From: Hyaloscypha bicolor E
Taxonomy: Eukaryota > Ascomycota > Leotiomycetes > Helotiales > Hyaloscyphaceae
Assembly: GCF_002865645.1 (NCBI RefSeq)
Contig: NW_020194691.1
Location: 1,054,001 to 1,118,000, forward strand
Length of the DNA stretch: 64,000 bases
Reading direction: 5' to 3'
Position numbers and translations under genes: made by a program. Of this stretch, positions 24,033 through 34,512 are shown piece by piece; the first letter of the stretch is position 1; the number at the start of each line of letters is the position of its first letter. Below the pieces are notes generated by a model. That model saw only the letters and a program-made list of their open reading frames with translations. It was not told the DNA's origin and searched no databases.

Positions 24033-24234
24033 ATTGCCAGGTTCAGGTAATTTAATTGTTTTCTTTTACCCTTTGACGAAGCCTCTTCGTTGTGGGGATC
24101 GCATTAGAAGTAGATATCTTACCGGAAGCTGGGGCTAGCTCAAGATTCCCAACGCCACGACTCCAAGCAATGATGTGCGCAACGAAAAAGAAGCTTTGCT
24201 TATTAAGGTGGATTAAGTTATCTAGTACAGTAGC

Positions 24235-25359
24235 CTAGTAGTCCATCTCATATCGAACTCCAAACATTGCATTAAAAGCCCACTCATACTCCTTCTCCCA
24301 GGTGGGGTCACCTCCAGCCTCTCTTATGATAACATCGTAGATGACCATTACCCTCCAAATACCCTTCAAGTATTCTCTGAGCCCTTCCAGATCCCCGAGT
24401 ACATCTCTGCTCGACGTCTGTCCCCACCAGTACGACTCAGCCGGACCCCCCAAAAAGAATACCCGATGAACCAACGTCTGAGCATCTCCATCGTAGCTCC
24501 CTGCCACATTCCTCAGCATCCCCTCGTAACTCTCGCAACCCATGAACTTCCTCTTCTGTTTCCCTTCATTCTCACCTTCAGCAGTATCAACAGAGTCACA
24601 AACATCTGATCCACCATCCCTCATCGCAATAATTAGATTCAGGTAAATGTATACCTTGATAGCCTCTTCTGCAACACGAGAAACACCGAAATGATGTCCG
24701 TGATGCATATTTTTCAGCTCAAGAATCTTCATTCTGGGATGGTTGGCCATGAGAAGTAGAGTCTCCATCGCTTCTACCTTCAGACTTTCGCCATCCGCAG
24801 CATCGCCCTTGGCAGTCTCTGCAGACAGTGCAGGCGGAGCCGAGGATGCCTCCATCATGAGGATCTTGATGATCTCTCCCGCTTGTATCCAGTTTCCGTA
24901 CCCTACGAATTTGTGCTCTGGAGGCATATCTAGGAGCCAAGACTGGACGTTCTGGCCTCTGCGATCGCAATGGGGGAGGGAGACATAAGGGTATCGTTTG
25001 ATGAGTCTGGTCGGAATGACTTTCCTCGTCTCGATTTCTTCCTTTGATGCTTTTCTGCCCTTTCCAGGCTTCCCCGAATTGCCATTTCCTTCGGTCTCTG
25101 AGGCTGGAACTTCGGATTTCACCCAACTTGAAGCACGCTTCTTGTAGTGGTCGACAGGTGGGTACTTCGCTCGTTCAGTAACACCGAAATCGTGAATCTG
25201 CTTCGCGAACGCTTTGCAGAAGTACGCCAAGTCTTTGGCTTGATTTGGTTTCTTTTGGGGGTGAATGTCCAGAAGTTGAGGATGTGAGTGATACGATATG
25301 TTGTATTTGAAGTTCGAGGCTAGGGTGGTCCAGGGCAGAGCATGGGTTTGGTGCGCCAT
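24235..25359 (-). CDS. Hypothetical protein, single exon, 374 aa
   Basis: One open frame from ATG at 25359 to a stop at 24235 with good coding character and no frame breaks. I do not recognise the family. The N-terminal third is basic and Lys-rich (YKKRASSWVKSE; GKPGKGRKASKEEIETRK), with no signal peptide or membrane helix. The middle has a His-rich segment (ELKNMHHGHHFGVSRVAEEA), and the C-terminal part is acidic-aromatic, ending FNAMFGVRYEMDY. It faces the retropepsin gene tail to tail with about 200 nt between stops. A fungal lineage-specific protein is likely; function unknown. Confidence 0.7.
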   Translation of the reverse strand: MAHQTHALPWTTLASNFKYNISYHSHPQLLDIHPQKKPNQAKDLAYFCKAFAKQIHDFGVTERAKYPPVDHYKKRASSWVKSEVPASETEGNGNSGKPGKGRKASKEEIETRKVIPTRLIKRYPYVSLPHCDRRGQNVQSWLLDMPPEHKFVGYGNWIQAGEIIKILMMEASSAPPALSAETAKGDAADGESLKVEAMETLLLMANHPRMKILELKNMHHGHHFGVSRVAEEAIKVYIYLNLIIAMRDGGSDVCDSVDTAEGENEGKQKRKFMGCESYEGMLRNVAGSYDGDAQTLVHRVFFLGGPAESYWWGQTSSRDVLGDLEGLREYLKGIWRVMVIYDVIIREAGGDPTWEKEYEWAFNAMFGVRYEMDY

Positions 25360-26173
25360 TATGAGATTAATCGAGCTTGAAGTGGCAAATATTGTGAATT
25401 GATTTCAAGCTCCAAGGGCGTCTACCTTTTTGATATGTAGTGGCTGTGAATACAGTGTCTTAGCTCAAGGCTTAAGATCGGTCTGACTCATTCTGGTGGA
25501 AGCTGTGGAGGCTGAGTAGGAGCTGGAACTATGCCGCGATGAGGTTGGGTGTTGCACCCCCTGAAATCATGAGGCCAAATCTCGAGAAACCCTATTGAGA
25601 ATGACATCAATCTACTGGGTGAGAACATAAGGTGTGGTTGAAAGTGATCGAAGGTTCTTTCCTCGGCGGGGCAAGAGCTTAGTTTTAGCGCCAAGGAACC
25701 GCTCAAGCGAGCCCCTGAATTAGCCGATATCTTCAAAACCAAGTCCAAGTACGAGTAAAGCTCAACGATTTTTTTTAATGACAGGAAATATCATGTTACC
25801 AGCATGTCGGCTAACACAACAGACCCGCAAATTTGTCCGCAAATTTTTGACAATCAACGAGTAAGCATCTCTCTCATCGCCCCAAATCTTACAGAACCAG
25901 CGACGCCGTGCAAAAGCAACGAGTAAGAATGCCCCACCATCCCCCCAAATCTTACAGAACTAGTTCCTTTACCCGAGAACGACGAGTAAACATCCTTCTA
26001 TCCCCCCCCCTCTCTCAAAATTTTACGAAACCAGATATCCTGTGAAACTCCACAGCGAATCATTCCCCAGCATCCCAGGATGCATTCTTCGCACACTAAA
26101 ATATTTGCTGTCGTACCACCTCAAACGCAACGAATTCAAAAATAACGCGGAAAACTTGGCTGAAAATGTTGCC
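25360..26173. other. Intergenic; holds short tandem repeats
   Basis: No supported gene. A minus-strand frame of 86 codons at 25488-25748 has no motif. Three decayed repeat units are listed separately. Confidence 0.45.
25856..26040. repeat. Three imperfect tandem units of about 62 bp
   Basis: Units start at about 25856, 25918 and 25981, each with the pattern ACGAGTAA(G/A), a C-rich middle, and AAATCTTACAGAACCAG-like sequence; the third is most diverged. They lie just downstream of the 3' end of the transposon-split gene. Confidence 0.7.
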
Positions 26174-26341
26174 TCAAGGACGAGTTATAGTTTTTTTGAA
26201 AACTGAAAGTTGTACACAACAGTAGCAAAACTTCCCAGCACCCCGGCCAGGACTCGCTCTACTTCCTCTTTTCCCTGCCCTCCTGCTAGCTTTGGAAGGG
26301 CGAGGAGGTTCAAGACTACTACCGCTACTGTCCCGCCGGGG
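26174..26341 (-). pseudogene. Severed 3' end of the Myb/SANT-like gene (other part at 32945-34512)
   Basis: Minus-strand sequence just left of the transposon. Taking one copy of the 8-bp target duplication as original, the reading frame of the gene at 32.9-34.5 kb runs straight across the insertion point and continues for about 50 codons (RDSSGSSLEPPRPSKASRR...) to a TGA at 26174-26176. The composition is basic and Ser/Pro-rich, like the tail it continues. It has no start of its own and is cut off from its promoter by 6.6 kb. Confidence 0.75.
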
Positions 26342-26359
26342 CAGTGTGGGCTCCGATAA
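26334..26359. repeat. Left target duplication (8 bp) and left TIR (18 bp)
   Basis: CGCCGGGG at 26334-26341 followed by CAGTGTGGGCTCCGATAA at 26342-26359. Confidence 0.95.
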
Positions 26360-26429
26360 ATTATCGATCGAAATTATTAATTAGTAATCGTTATCGGCTA
26401 AGCGATTAATAAATGATCGATATCGATAA

Positions 26430-27180
26430 TTATCATTAATAAAAGTGGGCCCAGCCATTAAACGAGCCCCATTACGGCTTTCTAGTTCAATTATAAACCG
26501 ATTAGTATTAAGATTAGTATAAAAGTATACTATTATTACTATACTATTAGACTTTTTAACTTTTTATTTAATAGTCTATTATATAATATAGACTAGCTAG
26601 TATTTAATCCAGTTATTAATAATTCTATTAATAAAAGTAGGCCCAGCCAGCCATTAAGCGAGCCCTATTACCTTAATAATTCCATTAATAAAAGTAGGCC
26701 CAGCCAGCCCTTAAGCGAGCCCTATTGCCTCAATAATACTATTAATAAAAGTGGGCCTAGCTAGCTAGTAAGCCCTATTATATGAATATCTCGCTTTCTA
26801 GTTTAATTATAAACTAATTAGTATTAAAATTAGTATAAAAGTAAACTATTATTACTATATTATTAGACTTTTTAACTTTTTATTTAATAGTCTATTATAA
26901 TATAGACTAGCTAGTATTTAATCTAGTTATTAATAATTCTATTAATAAAAGTAGGCCTAGCTAGCCCTTAAGCAAGCCTTATTACCTTAATAATACTATT
27001 AATAAAAGTAAACCTAGCTAGCTATTAAGCAAGTTCTATTATATAAATATCTTGCTTTCTAGTTTAATTATAAACTAATTAGTATAAAGATTAGTATAAA
27101 AATAAACTATTATAAATATACTATTATACTTTCTATTTAATAGTCTATTATATAATATAGACTAGCCAGTATTTAATATA
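26430..27180. repeat. Subterminal tandem repeats inside the hAT element
   Basis: A block starting TTTCTAGTTCAATTATAAAC recurs at about 26479, 26797 and 27055, about 260-320 bp apart, each copy ending near TAGACTAGCTAGTATTTAATC. Between them a shorter motif, ATTAATAAAAGTAGGCCCAG followed by CCAGCC-type sequence, occurs about six times (26434 to 27005). Differences between copies are mostly C/T and G/A. Confidence 0.8.
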
Positions 27181-27279
27181 TAATACTAAGATTTATATTA
27201 TTATTATTTCTAAAAAAGATTAAAATTTTTATATTTTTTTTATTCTCTTTTTAATATATAATAGTATTTTATTTTCTAT

Positions 27280-29630
27280 TATTTAAATATGGCTTCTAAA
27301 TCTGCCTTATTAATCTATTAAGCCTTTACTAATATAAACTTAACTTAATCCAAATCTGATTTCAAATAAAGAGAACTTATAAGAGCTATTTGGGCTTATA
27401 TTTATTTCGGGTATCTAGATATAAGAAAACTACCCAAATACTACTATTATCTTTTTTATAAAAAGGAAAATCTACTAAATATTTATTTGACTTTAGTATT
27501 ATAATAAAACATTATTATTATATTATAATAATAATATATAAATGAATTAGAGGAAAGAGAGGTCTGGTACAAGTGGCCAAAGCTTAAATACAGGAATGTA
27601 GTCACGTGAGCCTGCACGTGACTACTAGCACGCAGTTGCCATATAATATTTAGTCTCTACTAATTAATATAATTATCTTAAGTTAGTATATAATATTATT
27701 ATTAAAAGCAGATCAGAAATTAGTTTATTTTAATTAAAAGTAATTAACTAGCTATAATAGCTTTACTTATAAGTAAAGTTATTTAACTAAATAACTGAAA
27801 TTAATATATATATTTTTTAATAATATTTTAATTAAGTAATAATTTATAAAGCTTTAATTTTATTAATTATTATTTATAATCTATTTTTTTAAATAATTAA
27901 ATAGCCCGAATTTCATATCTTTTATTAAGTATTTAATTCAGAATCTTAGTTTTTTTCTTTTTATAACTTATTTTTATATAAGAAAAAAGCTTAGGAAATA
28001 TTAGATTAGCTCAAAGAATATTATATAATAAAAACTCTAACCTATAGTTTCAAGTATTTATCTCGCTTTTAATATCTGAACTTTTTTATAAAAATATTTT
28101 CTTTTAGGTATTATTATATATTTTATTAAATAATAAGATAAGAATTATATAAAGGCCCTTCTAGCTCTTTATATAGTACTAGATTATTTAGGAGAAAACT
28201 AATTTATAGTTTTATAACCTATATTTTAAGACTATAATATTACTAAATAACTTAGAGCCATTATTAGTAATAATACTAGTATAAATAATATATTATATTA
28301 AGCTATTTAGGCTTATTTACTAAAGAAAGAAGAATTAGAATAAGATATTTTATAATAGCGAGTTTATTATTTAGGATATATTATTAACTTTTCTATATAA
28401 GCCTTTTTATTTTATAATATTTTTATAAATAAAGAATTAGAGATATTTAATAAATAAGAGAACTTGGGAGATTTAGAAGCCCTATTAAATAATAAAGAAA
28501 AACAAATAAAATTTCGATTTTTGGAACTATTAGACTAGCTTTATAATATTATTATATATATTTATTACTTTCCTAGTTAGATTACTAGATTTAAAGCTTT
28601 TATTAGAAGAATAATTTCTCTTAATAATTAGATATAATAGAATAACTAGTATATAATATTTAATATTATTTTTTAGTAATATACTTATCTTAATATTTAT
28701 TATAAAAAGTATTTTATAGATCTGAAATCAGATTACTTTAGTCCGGAAAACTAGAAAAGGCTTTAGATAATTTCTATCTTTTTTAAACTATTCTATAGAG
28801 CTATTCTTAAGACTTAAAGAAATACTATAACTATTAATTAGATACTTTTTATAATAAATATTTTAATTCGAGTATTTAATAGATTATTAATAAGTAATAA
28901 TTTTTATACTAATTTTTATACTAATCTTTATACTAATCTTTATACTAATCTTTATACTAATCTTTATACTAATCTTTATATTAATCTTTATTACTTGAAT
29001 TAATAATACTAATTATAATATAATTAAATATATATATAAATAATAAAGACTTTTATATTCGAATCTAGAAAGAATAAGAGATCTTTAATATATATTATTA
29101 TAAGTCTAATAATATACCTCTTTATATTATTACTCTTATACTTTATCCGAATTATTATATAAAATATATTAGGGCTAATTAGAAGAAAAAATAAATTTAG
29201 CCTATTTTAATTAAAGTTAAAAATCTTTGGGAGAAATATTAAGATTAAATATCTATTTCTAATAATTCGGTACTAATTAAGGAAATTAAATAGCTAATAA
29301 AGAGAGAACTAGATAATTTTAATAAGATTATTTAGATATTAGGAAAATATATATAACTAGTAAGTTAAGATAAATATAAGAATTATTATTAGAAGAAGCC
29401 ATATAATATTAGAGACTTATTTATATTTTAATAATAATATTAAGATATATAAAGAAAGTACTAGCTAAAGCTCTTACTTATAGTAATTAATATTTTCTTA
29501 ATTCTAGTAATAAGTACTAAAGTAAAATAAATCTTTTTAGGTACTTACTATATAGTATTATAGAATAAAACCTAAATAATAGCTAAGATTTTAAAGATAG
29601 TAAAATATTTAAAGTATTAGAAAAGAAATA
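27280..29630 (+). pseudogene. hAT transposase relic
   Basis: No open frame survives, but the plus-strand translation, ignoring stops, follows the order of fungal hAT transposases: a start-like MASKSALLIY at about 27291, a degenerate zinc-finger-like start (RAIWAYIYFGYLDIRKLP near 27384), a central block at about 28520-28860 (ITRFKAFIRRIISLNN, YFIDLKSDYFSPEN, LFYRAILKT), and the C-terminal dimerisation block at about 29400-29630 ending in a KYQKRNRI-like sequence. Stops fall where TGG, CAA, CAG and CGA would be expected, the RIP signature. A 12-bp minisatellite lies between the blocks. Not functional. Confidence 0.8.
28901..28990. repeat. 12-bp minisatellite, unit CTTTATACTAAT
   Basis: About seven units, nearly perfect from 28921, lying between two conserved blocks of the transposase relic. 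Single copies of the unit or its complement (GATTAGTATAAAGATTAGTA) are scattered through the element, for example near 30553. Confidence 0.9.
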
Positions 29631-29639
29631 GAATTTTAA

Positions 29640-32320
29640 GTATTTTTATTAATACTAATAAAAAATAATAAGATTAGTATAAAAATTAGTATAATTATAA
29701 TTACTAGTATTTTAAAGATATAATATCTAGCTAATTACTATTTTTACTAAAAAAATTTCTCAAATATTATTAAATAACTATAATATTTTTAATAACTTAT
29801 AACTTAGAATTAGATAAAAAAACATATTAGTATAAGCTATTCTTTAGTTTCTTTCTAGTATATACTAGTAGTATTACTATTTTATAGCCTTTTTGAGATT
29901 TAGTAAAGAAATAAAAGCTAGTAATATTTAATTTAGTCTCGGATTCTGGCTACTAAATAATAGAATTAGGAAAATTAACCTATTTATTATCTTTCTATAT
30001 CTAACTAGCCAAGTTTCTCTAAATAGCCTTTTTATCTAATATAAAGAATTTAGTAAGACTAATAAGTATAATATAGTTACTATAATAATTAATAATTAAT
30101 AATTAATATAAAAATAAGTAAAATTCATATCTACTATATAATAATTAATAATTAATATAAAAATAAGTAAAATTCATATTTACTATATAATAATCTAATT
30201 TTATAAAATAAGAATCTCTTTTTCTTTTACTAAGTTTCCTATTATATTATAAACTTAATATATTTATATTTCTATTTTAGTTAGTTTTATACTAATTTTT
30301 ATACTAATTCAAAAAGAGATTATATATCTTAGCTAAAGCTTTTTATATATTATTAGCTTTTTCTTTTATTTTATTTTCTAAAACTCACTTAATCTTTTTC
30401 TCTTAATTAAGCTTTTCCTTAGTCTTCTATATTTCCTTAAATTATATATTATTCTCGGAATTATATTTAATATTTTCTTATACTAGATTACTATTATACT
30501 TACTATAGCCAAGTAATTATTTAATTACTTTCTAATTCTTTCCTTATTATTCTCTAAAGCTAGATTAGTATAAAGATTAGTATAGAAATATTCTAAAAAT
30601 ACCTCCTTAATTTAATACTTATAATAGATTCCTATATTATTTCCTGCTATCTTAATAATAAAGTATTCTTATATATTACTAAGCTTATTACCTTATATTT
30701 TACTATTATAATTATACCTTAATTTATTATTTTTACTTTCTTAATCTTAATATAAATAAGATCTTTTATAAGAGCTTTATTATATTTATATATTTTTATA
30801 ATATTTGGGTTTTAAAATAAATCTATTAATACTTTTCTTTTATAAGTAATAATATAAATAGATCTAATAAAAGAAGCTAGTTAAGATACTATATTAATAT
30901 AGCTATTATCTTATAATATTATAATTAGTATAAAGATTAATATAATATAAATATAAACTTACCTTAGGTTCTAGAAATAATTTAATAATAATTACTAATT
31001 ATAGTTTATTATTATAGAATATACTATAAGAATAATTTATATAGAAATTAGTAAATTAATTAGTATATTAGAATACTAACTTATAGGTTATTATATAAAG
31101 TTATATAGTAATATAATTAAGTAATTAAGAAGAAATTAAAAAGTAAATAAGATAAGGTAAAATAAAATTGATTTTATAATATAAAATAATTTACTTTTAA
31201 GATATATAAAAAAAATTTTAAGCTATTACTTTACTTTTTCCTATTACTTTATCTTAGCTAATATCTTTTCTTTAATTATATTACTTTAATTCCTTAATTA
31301 ACTCTTTTTATAAAATATTTCTTAATTTATATTAATTACTATACTAATTAAGATATAGTAATTATAATCTCTAGTTAATTATTTAACTATAATATGAACT
31401 AAGTAAACTAATAGTAAGTATATTATTTATAGGAAGGCTATTATAGACAAGGCTTTAAGAAAGATACTTAGTAAAAAAGGCCATATTATTACTATTATAT
31501 AAAAGAAGAGAAAATATAAGTTTAGACCTAGTAATTAGTTAATTAGTAAAAATATTAGTATATCTACTAACTGGATTTATAGCTAAGGCCTTTTAAGAAA
31601 TCAGAAAATATTAGAGAAATACTAATTTATTAATTTCAAAGATATTATTTTATTAATTAGTAAAGGAGATTTTGACTCAAGAAAATAAATAAGATATATA
31701 TATCTATACTTTGGCTTTATATACTTTATAAGAGTTTGCAGAGGCGCTTCTTATTACAGAGTTTAAATATAAGTCATTTTTCTTAATTATACTAATTTTT
31801 ATATTAATCTAATTCTAGTAACGAACCTTAATATCACGAAACCGGGCTCTGGGCTTGGAAAGCAGGTAAAGTGGCTCTTAATCCGAGGATTCTAAACTAA
31901 GGAGGGAAGCTCGTATATACAGGAGCTTTGGTGTTCTAAATACTAGCTAGCCGCATGCGTCATCGCGATCACGTGACGCTAAATTTACCAGTGAAGTAGT
32001 AAAGCGTAATACTTATAGCTATTTATATAAAGCGGGTTACTATCTAGAAAAAGGATATAAAACTAGTCTAATGAATGAGATTAGGAATAATAGGCATTAG
32101 TAAGGTTAGCAAATGCCTTATAGTAGTATTATAGGATAGTTAGTTTACTTGGGTTACTAGTAAAGTAACTAGGTCAGGTATTAGGGAATTAATCTTTATA
32201 TCTAAGGCCAGTATATTAAAAAAGTAATTAAGGTATTCCAAATATTTATGAATATTCATGATTAGCTTAAATAGAATATAATTACCGCAATGCTTAAATA
32301 ATTTGATTAGATTAGAATAT
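29640..32320. other. AT-rich interior of the hAT element, no identified gene
   Basis: Dense stops on both strands. Near 30300-30470 the minus strand gives a Lys/Glu-rich, coiled-coil-like relic. Near 31440-31720 the plus strand gives a faint coding trace (IDKALRKI, KKRKYKFRP). I cannot name either; they could belong to a second element ORF or a nested insertion. A GC-normal island lies at 31820-31990. Confidence 0.4.
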
Positions 32321-32322
32321 AT

Positions 32323-32563
32323 AATCATGAATATTCATGAATACTTTGATTACTCTGCACGTGACTATAGCACGTGATACTCTAGCCTAATTAAGTAGAG
32401 ATCCCGCTCTAGTGTCTCCTTAGCGCCACCTCGCTGCCTAATTAGTGGGTCGAAAGCCATGCAAAGACGATGCTAGATCGGGAGCCATACCTAATTAGGT
32501 TAGTATATCACGTGAGACAATCACGTGTATAGTAATCAAAGTATTCATGAATATTCATGATTA
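32323..32563. repeat. 241-bp inverted-repeat (MITE-like) element nested in the hAT element
   Basis: Left arm 32323-32395 and right arm 32490-32563 are imperfect inverted copies, sharing AATCATGAATATTCATGAAT, ACTTTGATTACT and two CACGTG motifs each, around a GC-normal core of about 95 bp. Its GC content contrasts with the RIP-mutated surroundings. Confidence 0.7.
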
Positions 32564-32910
32564 CCTCAATTAGAATCTGATTAGAATATAATTAGTGGGT
32601 ATTTTTGATGAATAAATTAGATTACTAGCTAGTATTCTAATCTAATCTATTCATTTGACACACTGTCTAAGGCAAAGCAGTTAGCTAGCTATTAGATTAA
32701 TAAAGTAATAACTCAAATTATTACTTTTTTAATATATCTTAAATTAGTTATATTCTTTAAAGAACTAGTATAAAGATTAATTAATTAATTAATTAATTAG
32801 AACAGAGAGCAGGAGGGGCAGATTCTGCCGGGCCCCTCATTGCCTAGAACGATAATTATCGCCAATTATTGATAATTATCGATTATCAACAAATTAGCGC
32901 GATTATCTAA

Positions 32911-34512
32911 TTATCGCTTATCGAGCTTATCGGAGCCCACACTGCGCCGGGGGCGCTTCCCTGGACTGGCCGGCTGCTGTGTTGGTCTATGTTGTTGTGC
33001 CGGCGGGTGCGAATGAGATAGGGGTGCATGCGCAGCGGCAGACTGAGACGACTGCGGAGTTGAACCACGTTGCTGTTGGGTTGGGTGTTCTTGGTTGAAA
33101 GCCTCTAAACGAGCAATGTCGTCATCTGCCATGCCTAGCGATGGATGTTGCTGCCCCGGCGGACTCTCTGCCATCAACGCTCGTCCTCGCGCAATCTGTT
33201 CATCTGTTAAGTGCCCTGGCGATTGGTGACGAATTTGGGGTGGAGACTGAAAACTTTGACCCACATATTGGGGGCGTTCAGCATGACTTTGACGCATCGA
33301 TCCCACTTGCCCTAAGGAATAAGTATTATGACCTCTATGCATTCCTTCCTCCCGTCTAGGTGGTAGCTGCTGTTGCTGTTGCTGTTGCTGCTGAACTATC
33401 TCTAGCGCGTTTTGCTGCCGTTTCAGAATCTTCAACCGTTTAGAGATAGCAGCTCCTGACCTATTCCCCAGTCTTCTCCCCATGTCCGTAAAAGTAATCT
33501 TTTCACCTGCTTCCTTTCGTGCATTCATTTTAAGAATCTCTTCGTCATCCTTTGTTGTTAATCCGTCGTCTTTGCCTGATTGCTTCTTTTGTGGACTTTT
33601 TCTTTTTACTTTCTCTATTTCCACGTTGAGTATTTTGGCTGCTCTTTGAAGATACCGACGAATTTCGGTCTTGGTGACATCTCTGCATATCAGCATTCTG
33701 TTGGCACAACGAGGGCATTTTGGCTCTCTCTTGCCGCAAGGTCCTGCAACCTCGAAGCAAGCTCCACACCGTGGGAACGAGGACAAATTACGACAAACGC
33801 TGTCGTAAAATTCCTTCTGTTGCTCGGTTAGAACAGCTAATTTTGGCGACCCTTCTGGAGAAGGTGACTTTTGGAGAGGTGGTGACGGTCCCTCCAGAGG
33901 CCGGTTCTCCGGACGCTTCTTTTTCAACTCCCTTAGCTTATTTGCACAGGCGTCTGCTGTCCTAAGCGGCCAATGACCATCTCGTCTACCAGGGCCCCAG
34001 TAATCCCTTGCAATTTCAGGGATTTGTTTACCTTCTTCACTTTTTTCTAGAAGAAGTTTCACTTCATCTGATGTCCAGCGAACTCTCGCCCTTTTAGAAG
34101 GATCGGCACGACCTAGAGTTTGTTCCCTCTTTCGCCGCTCTTGTCTATGCTCTTCTTTAACCTGCGCCCGCTCACTTTCCTTCTCGAGAAATAAGTCTGA
34201 AATAGCCGGTTCCCCGCTAGGCGGTGCTCGGGATTGCGGCCGATGGTCTCCCATATTATCACTGGTAGTCGTGAGAGTCCTCATCCTCTCTTCCAAGGTC
34301 ACCCTCTCATGCGCTCCCATCGAATGCTCTCGAGAATGACTGAGCATGCCCCCAAACAGACTACTTACACGACTACCATGACTATAGTGACTTTCCTGGC
34401 CACTCCGACGCCCCATTTCCTGTGTCTCTGCACCGGGATGTAATCGGCTCTCCCTAATCCTTCCTGATAAATCTACTAGATCTTCAAATTCTTGGCTTTG
34501 TTCACGCGACAT
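32911..34512 (-). CDS. Myb/SANT-like zinc-cluster protein, 3' end replaced by hAT transposon sequence
   Basis: Single frame of 533 codons from ATG at 34512. Residues 143-200 form a Myb/SANT-like domain (RVRWTSDEVKLLLEK ... ACANKLRELKKK). Residues 249-276 hold a six-Cys cluster (C249, C252, C259, C266, C269, C276), a probable zinc site. Residues 321-366 form a second SANT-like domain (DDEEILKMNARKEAGEKITF ... NRSGAAISKRLKILKR). A poly-Gln tract (374-382) and a Gln/Pro/Ser-rich tail follow. The last ten residues, SVGSDKLDKR, and the stop come from the transposon TIR; the native tail lies at 26174-26341. Likely a nuclear DNA-binding protein. Both SANT domains are upstream of the break, so the truncated protein could still work. 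It faces the related pseudogene at 35.9 kb head to head. Confidence 0.8.
   Translation of the reverse strand: MSREQSQEFEDLVDLSGRIRESRLHPGAETQEMGRRSGQESHYSHGSRVSSLFGGMLSHSREHSMGAHERVTLEERMRTLTTTSDNMGDHRPQSRAPPSGEPAISDLFLEKESERAQVKEEHRQERRKREQTLGRADPSKRARVRWTSDEVKLLLEKSEEGKQIPEIARDYWGPGRRDGHWPLRTADACANKLRELKKKRPENRPLEGPSPPLQKSPSPEGSPKLAVLTEQQKEFYDSVCRNLSSFPRCGACFEVAGPCGKREPKCPRCANRMLICRDVTKTEIRRYLQRAAKILNVEIEKVKRKSPQKKQSGKDDGLTTKDDEEILKMNARKEAGEKITFTDMGRRLGNRSGAAISKRLKILKRQQNALEIVQQQQQQQQQLPPRREEGMHRGHNTYSLGQVGSMRQSHAERPQYVGQSFQSPPQIRHQSPGHLTDEQIARGRALMAESPPGQQHPSLGMADDDIARLEAFNQEHPTQQQRGSTPQSSQSAAAHAPLSHSHPPAQQHRPTQQPASPGKRPRRSVGSDKLDKR
32927..32952. repeat. Right TIR (18 bp) and right target duplication (8 bp)
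   Basis: TTATCGGAGCCCACACTG at 32927-32944, the exact reverse complement of the left TIR, followed by CGCCGGGG at 32945-32952. Confidence 0.95.

Larger units (their letters stand above)
26342..32944 (+). mobile_element. hAT-superfamily DNA transposon, RIP-degraded, 6.6 kb
   Basis: Complete by its ends: 18-bp perfect terminal inverted repeats CAGTGTGGGCTCCGATAA (26342-26359; reverse complement at 32927-32944) and an 8-bp direct target duplication CGCCGGGG (26334-26341 and 32945-32952). A CAGTG-type terminus plus an 8-bp duplication is diagnostic of hAT elements. The interior is very AT-rich with stops in every frame, but it retains a translated transposase relic (27.28-29.63 kb). The outermost 80-150 bp keep normal GC. 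Subterminal GATAATTATC/TTATCGAT motifs recur at both ends and may be transposase sites. GC-normal islands with CACGTG (27.55-27.64, 31.82-31.99, 32.35-32.53 kb) suggest later insertions. It interrupts the Myb/SANT-like gene. Confidence 0.92.

Noticed and set aside
27000..32900. Regularly spaced AT-rich repeats that could suggest a CRISPR-like or satellite array
   Set aside because: They are subterminal repeats of a hAT transposon with RIP divergence; no fixed repeat-spacer pattern, and the host is a eukaryote.
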